Shown here in pieces: positions 13,874 to 27,400 of a stretch of 64,000 nucleotides of DNA. Source of the DNA: Lineus longissimus. Its lineage: Eukaryota; Nemertea; Pilidiophora; Heteronemertea; Lineidae. The position numbers and the translations under genes were made by a program. Every line of letters begins with the position of its first letter. Within the stretch, counting starts at the first letter, position 1. The notes beneath the pieces were generated by a model, which saw nothing but the letters and a program-made list of their open reading frames with translations, did not search any database and was not told the DNA's origin. The stretch covers positions 10,103,431-10,167,430 of the forward strand of contig NC_088322.1 in NCBI RefSeq assembly GCF_910592395.1, read 5' to 3'.

Positions 13874-13995
13874 TGCAGTGGAACCTCCCCTAGAGGACAG
13901 CTCTCTTCTAAGGACAACCTCTCTATTAAGGACAGTGGTTTTGGTCCCAAATTGGCCGTTTCCATTCAATTTTACCTCTATAATCAGGACACCTG
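13874..13995. mobile_element. TACAG-ended MITE, truncated copy 3
   Basis: It begins TGCAGTGGAACCTCCCCTAG and follows the family consensus up to 'taatcaggacacct', then stops. The next copy begins about 17 bp later. It lacks the right terminal inverted repeat. Confidence 0.78.
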
Positions 13996-14011
13996 AGCTT
14001 TTGCCTCACAA

Positions 14012-14191
14012 TACTGTAGAACCTCTCTGTTAAGGACACCCTTGGGACTGACAAGTACTGCCCTTAATAGAGAGGTCCTGATTAGAGAGGTCAAATTGAA
14101 TGGAAACAACCACTTTGGGAACAAAACTAGTGTCCTTAATAGAGAGGTTGTCCTTAGAAGAGAGCTGTTCTGTAGGGGAGGTTCCACTGTA
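14012..14191. mobile_element. TACAG-ended MITE, copy 4
   Basis: A full-length copy (180 bp) starts TACTGTAGAACCTCTCTGTT and ends GGGGAGGTTCCACTGTA. Together with the following spacer (14192-14320) it duplicates the arrangement at 12376-12683. Confidence 0.85.
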
Positions 14192-14326
14192 CATTGCTGG
14201 AGTACGACTTTTGCAGTTATACAGAAGCCTGGCCTGATAAAATGTGACCCATCACAGCAAAACCAGGCACATGTCCCACGGAGGATGAGCCCAAATGACA
14301 CCAGCAGATAATAAAAAAAATTGATG
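14192..14326. repeat. Spacer repeat between MITE copies (copy 2)
   Basis: Second copy of the 12558-12683 spacer with only a handful of substitutions, again between two TACAG MITEs. This indicates that a MITE-spacer-MITE unit moved or duplicated as a block. Confidence 0.8.
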
Positions 14327-14511
14327 TACAGTAGAACCTCTCTATTAAGGACACCCATGGGACTTACTAGTGCTGTCCTTTTTAGAGAGGTGTCCTGATT
14401 AGAGAGGTCAAATTGAATGGAAACAACCAATTTGGGACCAAAACAAGTGTCCTTATTATTGGAGAGGTTGTCCTTTCTAGAGAGGTCTCGGCTAAGGGAG
14501 GTTCCACTGTA
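14327..14511. mobile_element. TACAG-ended MITE, copy 5
   Basis: A full-length copy (185 bp) with both ends: TACAGTAGAACCTCTCTATT on the left and AGGGAGGTTCCACTGTA on the right. The long minus-strand open frame across 13984-14550 is an artefact of these MITEs. Confidence 0.85.
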
Positions 14512-15266
14512 CTCAGATTTCACAAAGGCAGACAACATTAAAATGAACAACCAGTCTGTCTCAACCTGACCCCTGTTTTGCTGTGACAGGTCACAAATGT
14601 AGAAAAAAAACCGTCTCGCTTTCGCCGGTTGGTCCAGGTTCTAGTAGTTTTGGTGTGAGCTTTATACACTGACTATAGACCTTTCTGAATTCTATCCATA
14701 TCCGGGACCTATTTTCATACACATGCTTGAAAATACTCATCCCTCAATTTTTAAGCAAACAATGATTTGAGGTCAACAATAGAAATAGTTTGGTCTGGCA
14801 TACTTGTAGGTCACATTCTCCTTGTATGTTGTCCCTATCTCATTGATTTAGACTATTCAGGTGCATAACAAAGCTTTCTATATAAGGTTAGGCCTATATT
14901 TTGAGCTGGCATGTAAGCCTACACTGTATATATGTATGTTTTAATAGGGAATGCTCTGAACAAGATTTCAAGGCAAGTGAAAACGGCAGGAGGGTCATCT
15001 GGGTCCCCTCTCCCCGCAGCCACAGTGCATTGAGATTGCCATCCTTCCTTGTACGTGCATTTTGGCAAAACGTCTTGAATATCAAGGGTATGCACCCTAT
15101 CTTGAGAAAACCCTGTGGAAACCCTGCTCCCCACTGCTACTACATGATACATGTAGGTAATTATTTGAACAGCCTGGGGATACCTACGCTAATCGTGTAT
15201 TTGCTCGAATACCCCCCCCCCCGTACCCCCATCCCAAGTTGTGCTCACCATGAACTCTTATTGCAG

Positions 15267-15407
15267 AGTGATTGACCATGGCAAACAGGTCTGGAGGCTA
15301 CCAAGGCACCCTCACACGAGAACCCACCAACGTGGGTGCCTACAGCCCGAGTGGTTATGACTCCCTACTCAGACAAAGCAGGCAGGGACCAACACCGTAT
15401 CTCAAAG
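15267..15407 (+). CDS. SESTD1: SESTD1-like exon 1 with start codon
   Basis: The exon follows the acceptor 'ttattgcag' and has an in-frame TGA nine bases before the ATG at 15278, which fixes the start if this exon is used. An untranslated exon must lie further upstream. It encodes a Ser/Gly/Tyr-rich leader (MANRSGGYQGTL...) of 43 residues with no recognisable domain, longer than the leader of the vertebrate protein. The exon ends in phase 1 at CTCAAAG|GTAAGT. Confidence 0.82.
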
Positions 15408-18400
15408 GTAAGTAATGTACTTTTCCTCTCATCATCGATCTCATGGTCTAAACCCCCTTTAAATTTCGCTGGGATGTCTTAAAAATGTTGATGAGTCACA
15501 ACAATGATGCTGGTCAAGACGGTTTCCTCTGTGAGTTGGCAGACAGTTCATCCCTTGGTCATTAATCCACCGCAGGAAATATTCCCCCGAAAGATTTTAC
15601 TTGAGGACAATGTCTCCCGGTACAATACTCACCTCTGATCTGAGACCAGTGAGGGAATTCAAACAGAGGACTATTCCTCTGTGTGATCCATCACTGACAA
15701 TTTATCTTGGAGGACAATTCGTCCTCGAGGACGATTTCTCCTTGAGGACAATTCATCCCTGAGGACAGTTCATCCGAGAGGACAGTTTATCTTCGGGGAC
15801 AGTTCATCCGAGAGGAAAGTTCATCCGAGAGGACAGTTTATCTTCAGGGACAGTTCATCCTGGAGGACAGTTCATTCGAGGACAAGTCATCCCAGTGGAA
15901 AAGAACAAATTATGGTCTTCACCTGTTCGTATTATCTGTAGGACTGCTCCAGTCATCTCAGCAATTATCCTTATCAGATTGTCAGCTATATGTGACTGCC
16001 TTTAGGAATGACTTATTATTAAATATTGAACCTGGCGCAAGAAATTAATCATGATTGGACTGCTGGCACTAGCTGTGAATCTGTGCCATTCTTGAGTGAT
16101 TGTGCCAGAATTCCATCAGTCCAGGTGGACATCTGCAGCTACAGAAGTGCGGTGGTCTTAAAGGACGATTTCTCCTTGAGGACAATTCATCCCTGAGGAC
16201 AGTTCATCTGAGAGGACAGTTTATCTTCGGGGACAGTACATCCTGGAGGACAGTTCATCTTTGAGGACAATTCATCCCAGTGGAAAAAAACAAATTATGG
16301 TCTTCGCCTGGTCGTATTATCTGAAGTCCTGACTGCTCCAGTCTTCTCAGCAATTACCCTTATCAGATCGTCAGTTATGGAATGACTTATTATTAAATAT
16401 TGAACCTGGCGCAAGCAATTAATCATGATTGGGCTGCTGGCACTAGCTGTGAATCTGTGCAATTCTTGAGTGATTGTGCTAGAATTCCATCAGTCCAGGT
16501 GGACATCTGCAGCTACAGAAGTGCGGTGGTCTTAAAGGACGATTTCTCCTTGAGGACAATTCATCCCTGAGGACAGTTCATCCGAGAGGACAGTTTATCT
16601 TCGGGGACAGTTCATCCGAGAGGAAAGTTCATCCGAGAGGACAGTTTATCTTCAGGGACAGTTCATCCTGGAGGACAGTTCATTCGAGGACAAGTCATCC
16701 CAGTGGAAAAGAACAAATTATGGTCTTCACCTGGTCGTATTATCTGTAGGACTGCTCCAGTCATCTCAGCAATTATCCTTATCAGATTGTCAGCTATATG
16801 TGACTGCCTTTAGGAATGACTTATTATTAAATATTGAACCTGGCGCAAGAAATTAATCATGATTGGACTGCTGGCACTAGCTGTGAATCTGTGCCATTCT
16901 TGAGTGATTGTGCTAGAATTCCATCAGTCCAGGTGGACATCTGCAGCTACAGAAGTGCGGTGGTCTTAAAGGACGATTTCTCCTTGAGGACAATTCATCC
17001 CTGAGGACAGTTCATCTGAGAGGACAGTTTATCTTCGGGGACAGTACATCCTGGAGGACAGTTCATCTTTGAGGACAATTCATCCCAGTGGAAAAAAACA
17101 AATTATGGTCTTCGCCTGGTCGTATTATCTGAAGTCCTGACTGCTCCAGTCTTCTCAGCAATTACCCTTATCAGATCGTCAGTTATGGAATGACTTATTG
17201 TTAAATATTGAACCTGGCGCAAGCAATTAATCATGATTGGACTGCTGGCACTAGCTGTGAATCTGTGCAATTCTTGAGTGATTGTGCCAGAATTCCATCA
17301 GTCCAGGTGGACAACTGCAGCTACAGAAGTGCGGTGGTCTTAAAGGACAACTTGGGAGGCAAACTGAGCACAGTGTTGATATTTGTTGACCAGTGTGATA
17401 ATTTGCAGTGATTTCTTTTACCATTGGACATTTCGATTCATTACTTGTGCATGTTGTGGCAGTCTTCATGTTGTTCTGGATTTCGTTGTGACTCTCTGGT
17501 GTTTTACCTGAGTACTTATTTTGCAGGTTTTGCTCTGATGACTTCTTGCCTGAGTCCCCCTTTTGTCTGTATTCTTGCTGCCAAGGCTGTTGGATGTGAC
17601 AGATTTCCCTTGGTTTGTTTTTAGGAGTCTTCCTTTGTTGCTGTAGAAGCTTTATTTTTGGGGGGCCATTGGAGTACATGTATAGGCTATAACATGGCGA
17701 AGAAATAGGACTTATCCTCATGACCACCTCTACAATGTAGGCGTTGGCAGTCAAATTTTGGGGGCGTATTGTGAGATATTTCAAGATCCGTCTCAGGTTG
17801 ATAAACTAAGGTTTGATTTGGTTGTTCTGGTAGATTCTACATGCAATAACCTATGAAATCGCCTATTACAGAGTGATTCTGATTTCTGTAAAAATCATCA
17901 TGAAAATAATAAAAATATTTTGCTGGGTTAGCAAAAGCCAGAAGCAACAGACATCTTGTTGCTACTGTGCTATATAGCACTAATGTATGTATTCTAAAAT
18001 TGTCAACTTCAAAACTATAGCCAGATATATTTATTTACCTTTTTCCATGGCATGTATTGGCATCAGGTCCATAAAATATACATATACCAAAATAATATCC
18101 GATTTCAAAGTGAACAAAATCAAATATTTTACAGCAGGACAATGGTACAGAGAGATTTTCAATAATTTACCTGCATGCATGCTCCGTTATGCTGAATTCA
18201 TGCAATGGTTGTTCATGGATGTCATGACTGGACGGGGAAGATAAGCAGCCTAAGTCGGCCAGAGGCAGCCAGGGCATGCGGGGAGGTTTTATTTAGATTG
18301 TCGATATGTGGACAGAGATAATTGTTAGCCATTGATTTACTTAGTTGATATTCATCCCATTCTAGCATGAGATTGTCTGTCATGTCAGTGTTGTGGTGAA

Positions 18401-21400
18401 CGCTTTTGGTCCAAAATCAAAAAAATATTATGGAGCAGTTTGGTCCTGAGTTCGATTGTTGACCATCTGGGCTGTTTGTGTCCCAAAGTGTCCTTATTGA
18501 AACTTTTCATGTTTGACACACTGCAAGATTCTGACCTTGGCTAAGTGATCAAGTTGTGATTTCTCTGTCCAAGTGCTCTTTTATGACCTAATTACACATT
18601 TTCCACAGGATTGAAGTGAAAAATTAGCATTACCGGTGTCAGAATTTTACTGGAACTATCTGGTATTAAAGGACTTTGCAATACTGCCAGAGTTTGATCA
18701 GAGCTGTCAAAAACTTATCAAGTGCAGTTTTGATATTCATCAATTTCAATTCATTACTCAATCAGGGACAAAAAGGTGATGCTGAGATAAAAAATTGTGA
18801 CAAGGATTGATTCCATATGGATATTTCACCAAAAAAAGTGATTTTAGGTTGTTTACTTTTTAAAATATTGAGACTATGCATGGATTAACTTTTGGATGAA
18901 TTGTATCTTGGAATACTTATGGAATTCAGATTGTGCGAGATATGGCCAATTATCAGATTCGAAATCATATGTTCATTAGCGAGAGGCTGCCGAGGAATAC
19001 AAAATATGACCTCAAGAAAGGTTTGTTTATTCTGACAAGTGTAAAGGAAAATTCATCCCAAACAATTTGTGACCATTTGTCTCATATCTCAGGTTTTCAC
19101 CTGGGTATGGAAAGACACTGGATGAACAAAAAGGTATCAAATTCTCCATTTGTGTCATCAATCTTCCCTCTTCTCTTTTCAGCGCGGATTACTGAAGCAG
19201 CACAAATCATTGAGATCTTGCGAAGAAGAGTCATATATCTAACAGGTGTGTGTTAGCGGACAGCTGTATTTTATGTTCAGTATGGTCAAACCTTGCAGCA
19301 AAACTTGGAAAAAGCTATTCAAAGTCAAAATTGTGCTAAGATCCATGGCCAGACAAGGACTCCTCCAGAGATTGAATAGCCCTAAAAAAAAGCCACTGGG
19401 GAGGGGGTTGTTCGTGGTGTGGAGTGGTTTGTACACAGGGCCCCCAATTCGAAGGTCGTGGGTTCGACCTTTATAAAGGGCCTTTCTATGGTATCTCATA
19501 CACATAGCATAGTGAATAGGGCACCAGGAAAAATCAGGAGGTCCTGGGTTCGTCTCCTGGGAGGATCACCCTTGTACTAGTGTCCTCGAGCAAGATGCTT
19601 AACCCCACATTACTTCCTCCTTCAATAAAGGCATAAGACAATGGCTTGTGACCATTGGTAAAAACCCATTAAAAAATGTGTCGCCTAATGTTGTGATAAT
19701 GATAATGTAATTTTGATAAGTACTTGATTTGGGTTATTAACCTTTGGTAACAAGTCAATCAGCGGTTATACCTGTAGCTTTTTTGTTATCATATATCGTG
19801 GAATGCATGACTGTGATAATAGATATTGATAAAAGATCACTGGTAATCACTCGGTAATTGATTGACAATGTTTGATTTTTATTTGGGTTCTGCTGGTAGT
19901 GATCAGTCGAGCTGTACAGTGAATCGGGCTGTATTCTGTGATGGGAGCCTGATTAAGGCAGGTCGAAATCAATGTCAGACTTTTTTGTATGATTACAGCA
20001 AATTCGAAAGCTAGGCAAGGGTGTGCATAGAGAGATTTATTATTGTTATTTTTCCATGCCAATCTCATGGCTTTCCCAATATGTTTAGGACACATAGCCC
20101 TGTCAACATAACATCAGATGTTTTTTTAAAACGTGTTTTAAAGTCCTTGAGGCTATTTAAACGAAATATGTAAATTTTGACTCCGTTTCCAAAAGTTCAG
20201 TCAAGGTAAAATATACATTGAACATGTTAGTGATGATATATTTTAATTACCACGCATCCTGTACGGTATCAAATAGCAAACAAATACACTAGCATGAGTG
20301 ACGTTACTCACATTTTTAGTCGATGAAACTAACCCTTGAAATCGATTTGCGAAACACATTTACATTGTATTAGTGAGGTTTGAATGCTTTTTCCCATAAT
20401 GAGTAGTTCGAGTGGTTACATGTATGTCAGGCTCGTGCTCTTCAATGTGCATTGTGCATTGTGCACTGTATGGAGTCTGTTTGGATGGAAAGTTGACTAT
20501 CAAAAGGTGTACTTGGGTACGGCCAAGCTGATCCCCGAAAATATCCCCCAACATACATTACATGGCACAAGTCAAAGTTTATGAAAATTAGTCACAACAA
20601 GTCTGTTTCATTCAGCAGCCACAAAAATCTTTGAATTAGAGCTAAGAGATACTAATTGCAGGCTCGTTGCATGCTCTATTCAGTCATAATGCCCCAGCGA
20701 AGACTTTTAGCAACAACCCCCCCCCTGTTCCTTGATTGTATATTTGGTATATTTTCTACTTTACGTTACCATTACAGGTGGCCGTGACAAAAATGGCGGA
20801 CCCATCTTGACGTTTCCAGCCTATGCTGAATGTGAGGATGTGCCATCTCATGACATTGCAGCCTGCATCTCCTATCTCACTACAGTGCCTTCGTAAGTAT
20901 TGACCCATCATGGTTTTTCGAAAGTTTGGAAAAGATATGAGGGCCCACCTGGTTCGATTGACATTACCGATACGCAAAGGAAATTAGTATATCATGAGAT
21001 GGGGCAAGGTTCCAGTTGTTGCAAAGTATCCTATACAGTACTTGGATCAAACTAATGATTCCGAGTGCATATGGCTTTTTTAAAAAAAAAGGCTGCACCC
21101 AAGTGTTGATGAATTATTAGATTACAATGAAGCATCACGTGCTGTATGCACATAACCTGCACATGATGGGGCAGTGACGTGACGTGCTATGCAACAGGGT
21201 CACTCGCAGTGAAAGGACGACCAGGACAGTCCTTCCCCGAGAGTATTTTGAACGTTTTGCAATCTGGGGGCTTCATATTTTGAGAGCCCAGAATGAATTT
21301 CTGACGTATGATGTATATACATGTTGTGCGGGTTACAGGAAAATTCGTCCCCAGATAATTCGTCCCCGGAAAATACGTCCCCGCAAATTCGTCCCTGGAA

Positions 21401-24400
21401 AATTCGTCCCCAAGGAAAATTCGCCCCCGGATAATTTGTCCCCGAGGAAAATTCGTCCCCAAGGAAAATTCATCCCCGGAAAATTCGTCCCTGAGGATAA
21501 TTCGTCCCTGGAAAACTCGTCCCCGGAAACTTCGTCCTGTGCGCACCCAAAATACAAATGTAGTAATGTTTGTTAGAACTTTGTAGATGTATTTAAGTGT
21601 TTAGTAAGTGTTATTTCTGCATCCACAGAAATAGGGGATCAACTAGTAGTGATAAGTAAGATGGTCTATATTATTATAGTTTTGTAGAATTATTAAATTT
21701 GCTTGCTTTAAAACTTTAGCTTCCATGCGGTATGCATTCCATCCGTTCTCCATTTCGTCCACCAAATATCAATTTCACTTCAGAAATTTCATTTCATTTC
21801 AAGTTATTCTTATATTTTTACTGCCTTACTTTTTATTGTTCCTTATGCAGGTTAATTTTTTGGGGGATGGGGAGGGGCTTTTGAGGTCAAAGCTTTTTGG
21901 TTTGTAGGAATGAAAATGCTTAGTGCAAGGCCCAGCTGATACATTGTCATAGCAATCATCATTTCAGCCCTATATTTGCTTGGTTCGCTTAGTGCTGTTC
22001 CCAGAGTTGTGGTAGATCAAAGAACTTCAATATTTTGAGGTCGGGAACCTTCCATGTAGAACATCTGAGGATGTAGATCTCACTGAATGACTGTACATTG
22101 ACCTGGGTCTAAAATCAAAAACATAGGATGTCAAAAGCACAAAACTTCCACGATATTTGAGGTGTGATGCACGATAAATGCTTTCGTGTATGCAGAAGGT
22201 TTTCAATGAGCAAAGAATTAAAAATGTTCTCAAGTCATTCTGCTTTTCGAGTCTGTATGTTTGGCCAGAGACCTTGATATCGGGGTTTACTCTGTGAACA
22301 GGTGTCAATCAGGAGATGCTTCATTGGTATTTCCAGACCCTTCATTGCCAAATCAGGCATGACTCCAAAATGTTCCTCTCTGCATCTCACATCAGATCCC
22401 TCAAACATACCCGATGCAAAACTGATATTAGAATGTGAAAAAACGACTCATTAGCTATTTCATTAATACATGAACACGCCAAAATTATCATCCTTTACAA
22501 TGGCAGGCAAAAACATGTCACCTGAAATTGGTGGAGTTGTGGGTCAAGGGGACTGATGTGCTCATTCCACTAAAAGTAGGTCATTCAATTAGACAGCTGG
22601 TAAATACTACTTTGATTCTGCATGTATTTTGAACACTGTATATAATTTTGTACTCAATATGGCGTTTTGATGCATTTGATGCATTTGATGCATTTTGATG
22701 CATTCTGTGATAGCTGATGTACCTGCCACGGGGCAAACTATCTGCCATATCTCCCCATCCTGACTCTCATCAAATGTACAGCAGAACCTGTCTGGGACTG
22801 ACAATGGCTGTCCTCAATAGTGAGATGTCCTGATTAGAGAGGTCTAATGGAATGACAGTCACAGCTGCCAATTTTGGTTCAAAACCAGTGTCTTTTGATA
22901 AAGGCTGTCCTTTTAAACAGCTTTCCACGAAGACAGGAGTTTCATTTTATGTGATCTGACCTGTCATTGTAGATTGTGCTCAAAATGCACAACCCGAAAG
23001 ACCATGTCAATATGACTTTTTACAGGACACAGTGATATTACACAAATTATTTCAGTCTGCTACCCACGCTATATGATTGTGCGCCCTGATTAAACTTTCG
23101 CTATTTATGAATTACAATAAGTATTTGTTAAATTGCTTTGAAGTGCACCTACACTTTGGCTGAGGGCCAGCCAGTATTCAGATATAGGCCTACTTATGAA
23201 GCATAGCTATCAAACATGATAGAGTAGTTTGTGTACATATTGATGTGTATGCTGTGCGTATGTTTATATTTTATTATTTGGGAGTGGGAGGGGCATGATA
23301 ACATGGACTGGATGTGTCACACAAACTATTATTTTCGTTTTGATACGAGACCCATGATGTTCTATGACCTCACACTCAAAACAGCCACACATGTACATTT
23401 TAACACTACTAAATGTTGTAAGGCCCCATGAAAATAGAATTTAGGGTTGACCTCGGCCTCACCATTTTGGCTAGAACTTGAAATCCTTAAGCGATCAGAA
23501 CACTTTCAAAATGAATTTAGGGTTGACCTAGGCCTCACCATTTTGGCTAGAACTTGAAATCCTTAACCGATCAGAACACTTTCAAAATGAAGTGAATACC
23601 ACTTTCAACGGTGGAGTCAGCTCTTTGTTTTCCAGAGAACAGCGTCCCACCCTTGAAAGTGGCATTCACTTTGTTTTGGAGGAGTTCTACCCTAATTGCT
23701 TTAGGAGTTCTTGCCAAAATGATGATGCCTGTGGTCAACCCTTAAAGTAGTAAAATACCTATATCAGGTTTGGCAAAATGTCCTGTGCATTAGCCATATT
23801 ACTTAGGTCATTTGCCTTGAAGCCCTCCAAATATGCAATATATCCATTCTCTGCATTATTTTAAGTACACTGGGTAAGATTCTGGTTTACCTGGCAGTGG
23901 TGAGATTTTACTTACCACCACACCTTGCAGAGACAATCATGAAGAATCCCTGTTTTCATTGCAAGAGCATACACAGCTAAGCACCACAGTTTGCAGAGAC
24001 ATAGTCTCTTTGACATATTTTTTAGTGTAAGAGTATACAGTAAAGCCTCCTAGTTCAGCGTGTAAAATGTAGAAGTAGACATAACCTTAGATAGCCTTCT
24101 AACCCATGAGAATTCCATTCCACCCCAATCTACACCAATTAATTTAGTTTTACATATCATGTTACTCTTATAAATTGAATGAGTGTGAACATTCCAAGGT
24201 GCTGTGAAGTTGACCTATAGATGTATTTTTTAACGTCCTACTGGATTGAGATTGTTTTTAAACTTGAAATGCCTAATTACCATCTGAGGTGGAAAGTAAG
24301 GCAAACGGATACAAAGATAGTAACTTTGGCAGCTCGAATTTAATAATGATAACAGGAAAAAGCTTCTTGAGTATTCTGCTACAGTAGATTTTTGCCACCA

Positions 24401-27400
24401 TATTTGATTGAGATGAAAAATCTTGGGACGAAGTCATTTGAGTACATTCTGATGGAAGGGCTTAGGTTATTTTGGTCAGCCATTTTAAAAAGACCTTTGC
24501 AACCATCTTGGATTAAGATAGTAAATCCTAGAACCTTTTCCTAGACACCATGGGCTGAAAAAAGGCTGATTTCCGTGACCTTGATCTGTATTTTGTTGCC
24601 CTCCCCCCGCCCATATTTTTGAACTGTCTTCTTTGTGATTTCAGGGAAGAATCCCTGTACCACGGAGTCAGCATCATCATCGACAATCGCCATGGTTACT
24701 GGAAGAATCTCAAAGCGTTATTCAAACTCATCGCAGTAAGAAAATTACATTTTTTACCCAATTCAAGTTTGTACACATACAGGCAACCATTGATGTCTTC
24801 AGAATTCCATAATCACCATGTCATTTAGTGTTGCGTGTTGTAATTTGAAAGGACACTGATTTTATATATTGACATTGGAAAAGGCAGGGTGAACTGAGAG
24901 GGAATGCAGGGTTACAGCCCATCTGTAATAAAAATGTGTCATCTCTTCTTAGAGAAGGCAGGGAGCACTTCAAAAGGGGCTATGTGCTGCCCCTTCTATT
25001 TTCATCTGGAAGAAACGCCTGTCACTTCAATATTTGTCGCTATTTTTCAGCAAACCATCCCGGGCCAGGTTCATCAGGTTTTGGTCCTCAAACAGGAGCA
25101 AATCTTGGACAAACAGAAACTTAGCATAAGTATGGGCAGCTTTCGTAGTAAAGAAAAAACGCAATATGGATTCGAAGTAAGTGTAAAGCCACTCACTTGT
25201 TTTCCTTGACCGGCTTTGCAATAAAGAAAGAAGTAACTTCGTGTCACATGCCTTGATCATCAGAAGAAGTGGGAGATACTCCATGGGACCTCAGTCGGGG
25301 CTTTAAGTTCCCATGGAGTCTCTCCAGTCCAACTTCGAAAAAGAACATGATATGGATTTGCAGGAAATTTGAAGTCATCCTCTCCTTCATTTGAATCAGG
25401 ACAAGTACTTATCTTCTCCATGTGTAGTGAGGGCAAGCAAAAGCCTCCAAGAAGTGAGAAACATGAGTAGCTTATGATAGACTCTACCTCTGGCCAAAGA
25501 CTTGAGTCACTTGGCCAAAACACCCTATTAAGCCTAGCCATAGTAACACGTTGATAAACGCTCATCCCGCCTTGGAGGCAGAATGCTTCCAGAGCAGACG
25601 CTGAAGAAGGAAGAAAAAAACAGCACACTTTTTTGTTCAGTTAAAGTTTGCATCTTTCCTTATTCAATGTTTTCCTTATTCCAGCCGCAGTATATATCGG
25701 CAAGTAAAATCCAGAACTTCATCCCTCGCCATCAGCTGACTCCAGACTTAGGAGGAACACTGCCATACAACCATGAACACTGGCTCAATAGCAGAACTGT
25801 AAGTAAAAGATTGGTGACAGGACTGTGTCACAACCTCTGAAAGGTATTGGGGTTAGGTTCTCAAATGGGTTTCGAACATGGGATTATGTCCCAACCCAAA
25901 AGTAGATCTGAGGGCTGACATCTTTTATGATCCTCCATGACAGGACTATGTCACAACCTCAAAATAGATCTCATGGTGTTGATCTGAAGGTCAGGATGAT
26001 GTGCAGGCAGAAGTGCAAGTGACCAAAAAATGACATTTGCCTAGGTGGGGGTCAAGGCATGAGATGTTATGTTGAGACATTGTTCAGTCGGTTACAATGA
26101 CAAACCTATCTTCAATTTGTTTTCCACCCATCTTAATTTTTGAGAATTTCTGGAGACATGTTTTGTGTCTTCTCAAGCTAGTGTCAAATAGAAGAAAAAG
26201 AAGAATGTAAATTGTCTTCTTCGTTTTTCAGGCCTGTGAAAAGTTCCTGCGGGAATCGAGAGCAACATGCAGCCATCTCGACACCGTGGACTCGCAAATC
26301 TCCATCCACCTCATGAACAATGATCAAATCACCCCACAGGAACTCCTCGCCCGCCATAGGACATTACAAGAATCCATTATACATCATCCGGAAAAAGTTA
26401 TCAGACAAGGTGATATACTGTGTGAAATTAAATTTGTTTTAAACGCTCTGTGATAGTTCTATACCTATAGACACTTTTACATCAGGCGGAGGAAGTCATT
26501 GTGGGCCCAAACAAACGTAAATATAGGTACAACGAACAAAATATCATGTGGTGTGTGACCATGCGGTCTTTTGTTTGCTGGTAAAATGTTTTGTGTAAAA
26601 AATCTGATTTGACTTTAGAAGACACTCTGTTATTGAGAGCCTGTTCTAAACGTCCTCGAGACATTTTACTTCCTGAAAAAGACACAATCTATCTCTTTCT
26701 TTCAGGACGAGATCTTCTCCAAAAATTAGACAGCGATGCTGACTCGGGATTTTCAAGCAGTCGGGATGCTACTGTCACGCTAGATACGAGAAATATGCAG
26801 AGTCTAATCCGCATTGCCATAGAAAGGTTAGGGGCCAAGCTGGAGAAGATCCGCGACTATTGGGAAGAGAGGGAGCTGGAGTTGAGCAGTCACGTCCAGT
26901 TTACTGATCTCGAACATGGAATTAAGACGGTAAGTCTACGTGCCGGTGTGGTATATGGGGGTAATGAGAGACTATAGGTGAGAGTGAAGTTGGTCAAATC
27001 AAGTCAGATATGCTTGATCCATGCTTGATTCAGTCTACTTTGGCTCTCTTGGATAATAGATATGCTTGATCCATGCTTGATTCAGTCTACTTTTGCTCTC
27101 TTGGATAATAGATATGCTTGATCCATGCTTGATTCAGTCTACTTTGGCTCTCTTGGATAATAGATTTGCTTGATCCATGCTTTATTCAGTCTACTTTGGC
27201 TCTCTTGGATAATAGATTTGCTTGATCCATGCTTGATTCAGTCTACTTTTGCTCTCTTGGATAATAGATATGCTTGATCCATGCTTGATTCAGTCTACTT
27301 TTGCTCTCTTGGATAATAGATATGCTTGATCCATGCTTGATTCAGTCTACTTTTGCTCTCTTGGATAATAGATATGCTTGATCCATGCTTGATTCAGTCT

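Larger units (their letters stand above)
15408..20777. other. SESTD1-like intron 1
   Basis: A 5.4-kb intron dominated by repeats: a higher-order tandem array (15729-17348) and a SINE-like element (about 19430-19690). The remainder, including 17349-19400 and 19700-20770, shows no exon I can support. Confidence 0.6.
20893..24644. other. SESTD1-like intron 2
   Basis: A 3.8-kb intron with a 14-15-bp minisatellite (21338-21540), a diverged TACAG MITE (about 22777-22930) and a 76-bp direct duplication (23436-23589). I see no coding exon in it. Confidence 0.6.

Noticed and set aside
13984-14550. 188-codon minus-strand open frame
   Set aside because: It is made of TACAG MITE copies and their spacer; the same peptide words recur at 12428-12742 for the same reason.
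19440-19560. tRNA gene
   Set aside because: Only box-B-like words are present; no full cloverleaf can be drawn, so a SINE remnant fits better.
21187-21557. Overlapping long frames on both strands
   Set aside because: Produced by the 14-15-bp minisatellite, whose unit lacks stops in several frames.
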